Of a stretch of 20,424 nt of DNA, positions 14,786 through 20,424 are shown in pieces (the stretch's first letter is position 1; each line of letters starts with the position of its first letter). The notes under the pieces are model-generated. The model worked only from the letters and a program-made list of their open reading frames with translations. It searched no databases and was not told where the DNA came from. The translations under genes and the position numbers were made by a program. The stretch lies in the NCBI GenBank assembly GCA_031287585.1, contig JAITST010000296.1, forward strand, positions 1 through 20,424, given 5' to 3'. Origin of the DNA: Planctomycetaceae bacterium (GTDB lineage Bacteria; Planctomycetota; Planctomycetia; Pirellulales; Thermoguttaceae).

Positions 14786-17020
14786 ATGAGAAAAATATTT
14801 CGGCTTGCCTTCGTTTTCGTCTGTGTTGCCTACACGGTTTTTGTAAGTTCATCGTTTGCACAGAAGCCGTTGTTACCGTCGATGGTTGTTCCAGACGGAC
14901 TTGGTTACAACATTCACTTTACCGACGCGAAAACCGGTGAGATGGAGATGATTGCCGAATCCGGCGCGGCGATTGTCCGAATGGATTTTGGTTGGGGCGG
15001 GACGGAACGTGAGAAAGGTGTTTACGATTTTTCCGCGTTTGAACGGTTGACCGATTCATTGGAGAAACACAAAATTCGTCCGCTTTACATTCTTGATTAT
15101 TCAAACAGACTTTACGACGACGGTCTCTCGCCGCACAGTGAAGAAGGTCGCGCGGCGTTCGCGAAGTGGGCGGCTGCCGCGGCGGTTCACTTCAAAGGAC
15201 GCGGTATAATTTGGGAAATGTACAACGAGCCGAACATCGGTTTTTGGAAACCAAAACCGGATGCCGAAAAGTTTATCCTGCTCGCGTTGGAAGTTGGTAA
15301 AGCGTTACGAGCCGCTGTACCGGACGAAGTTCACATCGGTCCAGCAACCTCGGAAATAGATATTGACTTTCTGGAAAAATGTTTCAAAGCCGGTCTGCTT
15401 GAGTATTGGGATGCAGTTTCCGTACATCCGTATCGTCAGACGAATCCCGAAACGGCAATCTCCGAGTACGCGAAATTACGTTATGTAATTGATAGGTACG
15501 CACCGCACGGAAAACGGATACCAATTCTCTCGGCGGAGTGGGGTTATTCGACAGCGTGGAATAATTTCAACGAAGTGATTCAGAGTGAGTATCTACCGCG
15601 TCAATGGATGACAAACCTCGCTTGCGATGTTCCGATTTCGATTTGGTACGACTGGCACGACGACGGCACTGACCCGAAAGAACCGGAACATCATTTCGGT
15701 ACAACAAATCACGAATACCGAAAAGATACCAAGCCGGTATATGCTCCGAAACTATCATACCTCGCCGCAAAAACATTCAACGAAACGTTTCGCGGGTTTA
15801 AGTTTAATAAACGTTTGTGGGTTAATGACCCGGACGTTCACGTTTTTCTGTTCAATAAGGGCGACGAAGTAAAACTTGCGGTGTGGACAACGTCGAAGGA
15901 ACCGAAATCTGTTGTTATTCCGTGCAGTCCAAATGTATTTACGGTAGTTAGTCATACCGGTCATAAATTGTCCGAATTAACCGCGTCAGGGAAAGACGGT
16001 TTGGAACTAAATGTTTACTCCGAACCTCGATATATGACACCGAAGAAACAAGGCGGATTTTGGAAGGACGTATTAAAGTTAAAGTCGTTGCCGCTCACTG
16101 TCTATGGTTCTACGATTCAATGCCGTTCTCAACAAGAGGGGATAGTTTCCATTCAAACTGCGCCAAGCCGATTAGCGGAATACAACGCATACTATTACGC
16201 GGAACACGTTCAGGATATATTGGTTGCTCAACATACCCGTCTTTATGCGGTAAATCCGATTCAGTTGAGTTTACCGATACCGGAAAAAGATAAACTTGTT
16301 ATCAAAGTTGTAAACCCAAGCGGTGAGCCGTTGTCCGGCGAGGAAATTACAATAAAACAAGCGGATGGAATCGAACTCACTGAAACGACTCGTGCATTGA
16401 AGTTTGAGCAAGGTGAAAAAGAAAAGACACTTTCTTTCCCGATAAAATCAGCGCCGAAAGGTGAATACAAATTTGCTGTTAGCGCAACATCGTTTCCAGA
16501 TGCTTTCCCGTTACGCACGATGAAACTTATTGACGATTTCTCAACTCGAACCAACGAAACGCTCGCTGATACGTGGGGCGTTTATCCCGATGGTGACGCG
16601 AAAGTTGAATCGAAACAGACGATTGAAATGTCTGACGGAATGATGAGGTTGTCGTATGAATACGGTGAAGGTTGGAAGTTTGTTTGTATCAAACCCAAAG
16701 GCGACCTGCAAAAGATTGAGGGTAAACCGAAAGCGTTGGGACTTCGTATTGACGGCAACAGTACAGGCGGTGCGGTAAATATCCGTTTCATAGACAGCAC
16801 CGGTCAGACATTTCAGGTTCACGGCGGTAAGATGAATGAAAGTAAACAATACTACTTCGAGTTCTCGCTGGACGGCACAACTTCTACGTCGCATTGGGGC
16901 GGAGCGAACGACGGAAAAATTACGTACCCGATACGTTTCGATAGCATAATAATCGACGGAACACGAAGAGCAACGGGGCAACAAACGGTAACGATTTCGT
17001 CGCCGGTTTGGATTTATTAG
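14786..17020 (+). CDS. Secreted clan GH-A glycoside hydrolase, GH39/PslG-like
   Basis: The product has 744 residues with a signal peptide ending SSSFA-QK (25/26). Residues about 38-340 form a (beta/alpha)8 hydrolase domain. The acid/base Glu148 is in WEMYNEPNIGF, and the nucleophile candidate Glu251 is in PILSAEWGYS. Further pieces fit: GYNIHFTDAKTGEMEMI, GAAIVRMDFGW, VSVHPYRQTNPET and IWYDWHDDGTDPKEPEHHFG. The layout is what I recall for GH39-like enzymes related to PslG, which cleaves exopolysaccharide. The exact substrate is not readable. Residues about 345-560 are beta-rich linker domains, and about 580-744 look like a carbohydrate-binding-type sandwich (FSTRTNETLADTWGVYPDG at its start). 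It is followed by a nested palindrome and then a GT-C transferase on the same strand. Confidence 0.8.
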   Translation: MRKIFRLAFVFVCVAYTVFVSSSFAQKPLLPSMVVPDGLGYNIHFTDAKTGEMEMIAESGAAIVRMDFGWGGTEREKGVYDFSAFERLTDSLEKHKIRPLYILDYSNRLYDDGLSPHSEEGRAAFAKWAAAAAVHFKGRGIIWEMYNEPNIGFWKPKPDAEKFILLALEVGKALRAAVPDEVHIGPATSEIDIDFLEKCFKAGLLEYWDAVSVHPYRQTNPETAISEYAKLRYVIDRYAPHGKRIPILSAEWGYSTAWNNFNEVIQSEYLPRQWMTNLACDVPISIWYDWHDDGTDPKEPEHHFGTTNHEYRKDTKPVYAPKLSYLAAKTFNETFRGFKFNKRLWVNDPDVHVFLFNKGDEVKLAVWTTSKEPKSVVIPCSPNVFTVVSHTGHKLSELTASGKDGLELNVYSEPRYMTPKKQGGFWKDVLKLKSLPLTVYGSTIQCRSQQEGIVSIQTAPSRLAEYNAYYYAEHVQDILVAQHTRLYAVNPIQLSLPIPEKDKLVIKVVNPSGEPLSGEEITIKQADGIELTETTRALKFEQGEKEKTLSFPIKSAPKGEYKFAVSATSFPDAFPLRTMKLIDDFSTRTNETLADTWGVYPDGDAKVESKQTIEMSDGMMRLSYEYGEGWKFVCIKPKGDLQKIEGKPKALGLRIDGNSTGGAVNIRFIDSTGQTFQVHGGKMNESKQYYFEFSLDGTTSTSHWGGANDGKITYPIRFDSIIIDGTRRATGQQTVTISSPVWIY

Positions 17021-17044
17021 TGGTAACGCAGACGGTTGAAAATT

Positions 17045-17306
17045 ACGTTACTTACATTACCACTTAATAGATGTTGATAAGTATCCTTACCCCGTAAGGG
17101 GTTAAATATGGATAACCCCGTGCGGCAGCACGGGGAAAAGCCCCCTGAAAAACTGAACCCCGCAAGGGGTTCAACATGGACTGTCGCGGATTATAACACT
17201 TTATTCAACCCCTTGCGGGGTTGGATTTGAGGGTGGTCATACCCCGTGCTAGCGCACGGGGTTATCAAGATTTTACCCCTTACGGGGTAAGGATTCGTAG
17301 TAACGT
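17045..17306. repeat. Four-level nested palindrome with CCCC...GGGG hairpins
   Basis: This fills most of the 373-bp gap between two plus-strand genes. Paired arms from outside in: 17045-17052 with 17299-17306 (ACGTTACT, exact); 17083-17106 with 17271-17294 (23 of 24); 17111-17135 with 17242-17266 (23 of 25); 17155-17174 with 17204-17223 (18 of 20). The three inner arm pairs are each themselves hairpins: CCCCGTAAGGGG, CCCCGTGC..GCACGGGG and GAACCCC-GCAA-GGGGTTC. Thus one strand can fold as one long cruciform or as six small hairpins. No reading frame is present. Outside the element, this gap shows nothing else except a TATAAT at 17381-17386. Confidence 0.85.
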
Positions 17307-17393
17307 TTAGTAATCATAATCAACATTTTTAGTTACAACTACATCGCGACACAAACAATTTCCAAACGCGGCAAGCAGAATATAATCTACATT

Positions 17394-19526
17394 ATGTACA
17401 CGAAAATCATACGTATCATCATTGCGATACTCGCGGTCATTTATCTGTACGCTTTTTTCATCACACCCTACGAGCCGTATTCACATTTTATTCCTGACTT
17501 CCGGCGTTGGCAGTTTTTTTTGTTTATCTTACAGCCGGAGTTTTACTTCAACGCATTTTCTGTCGGCGGCTTGATTGTTATCAGTGATAAGTTTTTGCCG
17601 TTCTTTGTGATGGTGCTGGTTCTGCTGGCGGCGAACGGTATTGGCGGTTGTTTGATTTTGTTATTACGAAAATTTGATTCTGGTCTCAATAATTTCAACG
17701 TGTGGGAAACGAAAGTTATCGCGTTGATGTTCGGACTTGGATTTTATCAAACGTTGACATTAGCCGCCTGTCTTTGCGGACTTTCGACGAACGGTTTACG
17801 AGCGGCAGTTTGTAGTTTGGTCGCTTTCGGACTTGTTTGCGCGGTTTGGTTGTTGATTCGCAAACGCTCCGACAACATTGATTCTATCGTAATGGTTCCG
17901 CGAGAACCGGTTGCGTTACCACGTCTGTTTGTTTGCTTGCTCTTTGTACCGGCAATTGCGGCTTTGTTTGCGTCGGGTATTTTGATGTCGAACGATTACG
18001 ACGTACTTTCGTACCACGCGGAAGGAGCGAAAGAGATTTTTCTTGCGGGCGGTATCACGTTCGCGCAACACAACGTTTATATGAATATGCCCTTCGGTGC
18101 GGAGATGAACGCGGTGATTGGAATGACGCTGATGGGTGACGTGATTGTCGGCGAATCGGTTGGTAAGTTGTTGATTGCGGCGATGACAGTTTGTTGTGCG
18201 TTCGCGACGGCACTATTCTGTTACCGTTTTCTGCCGCGTGATGTTTCGGCAGTCGCCGCACCTGTTGCGGCGTTGATTTACTTACAGTTCCCGCTCGTGA
18301 ATATGGTTTCGGCGGCGGGACTTGTTGATTGTGTTTTCGCGGCGTATCTGATGCTTTGCGTTTATATGTTTGCGGCGTTATTACGGAACGGTAATGAGTC
18401 AAACTACGGTACAGCGTTTTTGTGCGGCATTTTCGCGGGACTTGCGGCAGCGTGTAAATATACGGCGGTTCCTTTCTTGATATTGCCACTGGTTGCGGTT
18501 GCAATCACGTTTGAAATTTTTTACAAGGTGAAACGTTTTCGTGTTGTTTTACCGATGGTTGTTGGTATTATTTTAGGCGGCGGACTTTGGTACATCAAAA
18601 ACGCGATACTTATCGGCAACCCGTTTTTCCCGTTACTCGCGTCGGTGTTTCCGGTTGAATCGTGGGACGCGGTTACAGACCAGCGTTGGCGAACCGCACA
18701 CGCTCCGCATAGTTTTTCTCTGTCAACGTTATGGCAAGCGATTCGTCAAGTCGTGATTAACCAACCGTTACTCGACCCGTTACTAATTCCGCTCGCGATA
18801 CTCGGAGCGGCGGCGGTTGTCAGAAAAAAATTCACGGACAACTTACGGACGAAAATTGTGATGACGGGAATAGTTTGTTACGTCGTTTTTTTCTTCGCGG
18901 CGTGGTTTATGTTCACGCATCGTCTTGACAGATTTTGGTTACCGATAGTTCCGCTAATGGCGATACTAGCGGGTACGGGGACGGCGGACGTTGTGAAATG
19001 TTACGGTAGGAAACACGGTAAATATACGTTGGCGGTGTTGCTGGTAGTCGCTTGTATATACACAACATTAATAAACACCTCGCCAATGCCGGGTAAAAAT
19101 GTTGCATACTTGGTACCGCTTAATTCGCAAACAAGACTGACAGAATGGACACGTAAAGTCAACGATATGAAACGCGACGGCGAGTTGGCAATAATCGGAG
19201 AGGCAAGCGTGTTTGACATCAAAGGAAAAATCCGTTACGCAACGTGCTGGAACAAGCCGCCGCTGGAAGATATACTAACCGAGCCGGACGCAACAAAGGT
19301 AACAAAAGAGTTAAAAAAACAAAAAATAACACTAATAATGGTACACTGGGGAGAAATAAAAAGATTCCGCTCTCCAAACAATTACGGTTTCAGCAATTTC
19401 CCAACCCCGCAAATTTTTCAAAGACTAACAAAAAACGGAGTGTTAGAACAAGTAGAACTAGGCGAAGAATCAAAGCAATCGGGCGTGGAGTTGTATCGGG
19501 TGAGAAAATATACCGAACACGATTGA
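17394..19526 (+). CDS. Polytopic GT-C-type glycosyltransferase (GT39/ArnT-like)
   Basis: The product has 710 residues with about a dozen hydrophobic segments spread from residue 7 to about 560 and a soluble C-terminal tail (about 570-710). After the first group of helices, a periplasmic loop holds NDYDVLSYHAEGAKEIF (200-216) and HNVYMNMPFGAEMNAV. An acidic residue in this loop (Asp201 or Asp203) is the expected catalytic base of GT-C enzymes that use polyprenyl-phosphate sugars. The pattern matches a membrane glycosyltransferase type I have seen in planctomycetes. It would act at the inner membrane, moving a sugar to a lipid, glycan or protein. It lies downstream of a secreted glycoside hydrolase on the same strand, so shared polysaccharide work is plausible. 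A TATAAT box at 17381-17386 sits so close to the ATG that the transcript might be leaderless. Confidence 0.8.
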   Translation: MYTKIIRIIIAILAVIYLYAFFITPYEPYSHFIPDFRRWQFFLFILQPEFYFNAFSVGGLIVISDKFLPFFVMVLVLLAANGIGGCLILLLRKFDSGLNNFNVWETKVIALMFGLGFYQTLTLAACLCGLSTNGLRAAVCSLVAFGLVCAVWLLIRKRSDNIDSIVMVPREPVALPRLFVCLLFVPAIAALFASGILMSNDYDVLSYHAEGAKEIFLAGGITFAQHNVYMNMPFGAEMNAVIGMTLMGDVIVGESVGKLLIAAMTVCCAFATALFCYRFLPRDVSAVAAPVAALIYLQFPLVNMVSAAGLVDCVFAAYLMLCVYMFAALLRNGNESNYGTAFLCGIFAGLAAACKYTAVPFLILPLVAVAITFEIFYKVKRFRVVLPMVVGIILGGGLWYIKNAILIGNPFFPLLASVFPVESWDAVTDQRWRTAHAPHSFSLSTLWQAIRQVVINQPLLDPLLIPLAILGAAAVVRKKFTDNLRTKIVMTGIVCYVVFFFAAWFMFTHRLDRFWLPIVPLMAILAGTGTADVVKCYGRKHGKYTLAVLLVVACIYTTLINTSPMPGKNVAYLVPLNSQTRLTEWTRKVNDMKRDGELAIIGEASVFDIKGKIRYATCWNKPPLEDILTEPDATKVTKELKKQKITLIMVHWGEIKRFRSPNNYGFSNFPTPQIFQRLTKNGVLEQVELGEESKQSGVELYRVRKYTEHD

Positions 19527-19544
19527 AATTTGTGTACTCACATT

Positions 19545-19557
19545 GCCCTGAAAGGGC
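19545..19557 (+). terminator. Small hairpin after the GT-C gene
   Basis: GCCCT-GAA-AGGGC lies 18 nt after the stop codon at 19526, followed by GCGGCCGC. There is no T-run. It may be a weak terminator or another short palindromic repeat. Confidence 0.3.
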
Positions 19558-19653
19558 TTGCGGCCGCGGATGAAGTATTTTCCGCGCCGTCAAGTCTGAC
19601 CGCCGCTTGCTGACTCAGTCATCTCATCGGAGAGGTTATATTGAGATTGCAGA

Positions 19654-19776
19654 ATGATGATTTTGAACATGAGGACGGCATCGGCGGCGAGACGTTTAAG
19701 GGAAATCGTTGAGTTGGTAGAGTTTATCGGTATTCGTTTCGGCGGGGATAATGTTCGGATACATACGAAGCAATAA
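19654..19776 (+). pseudogene. Decayed gene end, paralogous to the window's first 87 bases
   Basis: A 40-residue frame from ATG 19654 to TAA 19776 ends in REIVELVEFIGIRFGGDNVR, matching the tail at 1-87. The codons before it give no recognisable protein: the frame upstream of 19654 is closed, and the conserved part is only the last 20-25 residues. I read it as the surviving end of a duplicated gene, not as a functional peptide. It ends 16 nt before the next gene's ATG. Confidence 0.45.
19708..19758 (+). repeat. Right copy of the 51-bp direct repeat (partner 10-60)
   Basis: This matches 10-60 at 45 of 51 positions in the same orientation. Most differences change Val/Ile or Lys/Glu codons, which fits descent from one coding sequence. 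Confidence 0.75.
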
Positions 19777-19792
19777 AACGAGGGGTGATAAA

Positions 19793-20158
19793 ATGAAAAC
19801 ACTCTCATTGTACCAACTATTAAATTCTCGGCAAGTTATTAGGGGGGACCAATACAGATTTGAGGTGACAAGCGGTGCTGCCTTCAAAGACAACAAATCG
19901 TCACTAGATTGGCAAGCCAATAACACATTTAATTTTGCAATCAAATCGACAACCGCCACAAAACATACTGTTACAATGGTTGTTTCGGTAAGAGTTGCAA
20001 TAAATAAGAAAAAGAGCGATGGTACTGCTGGAGATTTTATAAAGTGGTGTCGTTGCTCAATAATTTTACATTGTCCCCAAGCCACAGAAATGGGATGCGG
20101 ATTATGGATTAAAGCTGATGACATTATCGGCAATGTCGTTAATGTCACCAATATTTAA
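19793..20158 (+). CDS. Small protein of unknown function
   Basis: The start is ATG 19793, with GAGGGG at 19780-19785, 7 nt before it; 121 residues. There is no signal peptide and no membrane segment. The sequence alternates polar and hydrophobic residues in a beta-strand pattern: RYRFEVTSGAAF-like near 20, NTFNFAIKSTTATKHTVTMVVSVRVAI in the middle, then CRCSIILHCPQATEMGCGLWI, with four Cys. No family is recognised. The DUF1871-like gene follows 15 bp after its stop, so the two are probably co-transcribed and may work as a pair. Confidence 0.65.
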   Translation: MKTLSLYQLLNSRQVIRGDQYRFEVTSGAAFKDNKSSLDWQANNTFNFAIKSTTATKHTVTMVVSVRVAINKKKSDGTAGDFIKWCRCSIILHCPQATEMGCGLWIKADDIIGNVVNVTNI

Positions 20159-20173
20159 CACCCATTGAATCAA

Positions 20174-20374
20174 ATGGAAACCTTTGCGCTAACCAACCTT
20201 GTCAGGAAAATGTTTTGGGAAAATTGGGATATAATTGGTGTTAATGATGTGCCGAGTGCAATTGACGAATATGATTCGTATGCTGACGAAATGGCTGAAA
20301 AAATGATAAGTTCGTCGGTAGATGAGTCACTGGTACGAGAGTATTTGTATTGGGTTGCGTTCGAACACATGTGA
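20174..20374 (+). CDS. DUF1871-like small protein
   Basis: The product has 66 residues from ATG 20174; a TTG at 20165 is an alternative, and neither has a good ribosome site, so translation may be coupled to the gene before it. The pattern NWDIIGVNDVPSAIDEYDSY, then an acidic helix (ADEMAEKMI) and SLVREYLYWVAFEHM, fits the small 'W-D-P-I-G-V-N-D ... D-E-Y-D-S-Y' family that I associate with DUF1871. The usual Asp-Pro after Trp is Asp-Ile here. It is an all-helical cytoplasmic protein. In some genomes such proteins stand next to toxin genes as immunity candidates; that link is recalled and not shown here. Confidence 0.6.
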   Translation: METFALTNLVRKMFWENWDIIGVNDVPSAIDEYDSYADEMAEKMISSSVDESLVREYLYWVAFEHM

Positions 20375-20424
20375 CTTCCAAGACGCACAGAAGTAGAAAA
20401 TAAGACGAATGCTGGTTGTGACGA

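Noticed and set aside
17083..17294. CRISPR array
   Set aside because: The repeats are inverted and nested, not direct and evenly spaced, and no cas gene is present.
17358..17393. Confident promoter for the GT-C gene
   Set aside because: TATAAT at 17381-17386 is good, but no -35 hexamer stands 16-18 nt upstream and the start would fall on the ATG itself.
17394..19526. Many antisense frames over the kinase, propeller, hydrolase and GT-C genes
   Set aside because: They are Arg/Ser/Pro-rich shadows of well-supported genes on the other strand or frame.
1..20424. tRNA or rRNA genes
   Set aside because: I looked for the T-arm GTTCGA(A/T)TC context and for rRNA landmarks on both strands and found none in a plausible setting.

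Overview
The window is about 20.4 kb of roughly 45% GC bacterial DNA. It most resembles a planctomycete (Planctomycetota, perhaps Pirellulales-like). The support is family content: a secreted HzsA-like (HZS_alpha) beta-propeller with CXXCH heme sites, several small lipoproteins with a Ser/Cys-Gly-Cys lipobox, a DUF6263-like secreted protein, a decayed carboxypeptidase-regulatory-like lipoprotein, and a GT-C membrane enzyme of a type I associate with that phylum. This assignment rests on recalled family resemblance, not on a search. No rRNA, tRNA, CRISPR array or phage module is visible.

Layout. At 1-377 there are two gene remnants. At 566-5302 (+) a near-perfect sigma70-type promoter drives a LyxK-like FGGY sugar kinase, followed by a large secreted triheme protein that joins a polysaccharide-lyase-4 domain-III-like module to a beta-propeller and HZS_alpha region. 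At 5626-6453 (-) is an ankyrin-repeat lipoprotein. At 6454-7766 there is one small HTH-like gene and several palindromic elements, including a MITE-like insertion with 11-bp inverted ends and a 12-bp flanking duplication. From 12819 down to 7767 (-) runs a series of secreted or lipoprotein genes (12819, 12601, 11348, 10293, 9819) ending in a formyltransferase with an intact Asn/His/Asp triad. At 13193-13820 (-) is an ISAzo13-type transposase pseudogene with an internal deletion. At 13989-14651 (-) a secreted cupin diverges from a secreted clan-A glycoside hydrolase (14786-17020, +), with a strong inverted repeat between them. At 17045-17306 is a four-level nested palindrome, followed by a GT-C glycosyltransferase (17394-19526, +). 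The right end carries a second copy of the sequence at the left edge, then a two-gene set ending in a DUF1871-like small protein.

Functional reading (inference). Most products act at or outside the inner membrane. The glycoside hydrolase plus GT-C pair suggests envelope or exopolysaccharide metabolism. The kinase plus CBM-like triheme protein suggests sugar binding, sugar use and electron transfer. The most unusual elements are the domain fusion at 2330-5302 and the two nested-palindrome elements at 6493-6765 and 17045-17306, which share an architecture but not a sequence.
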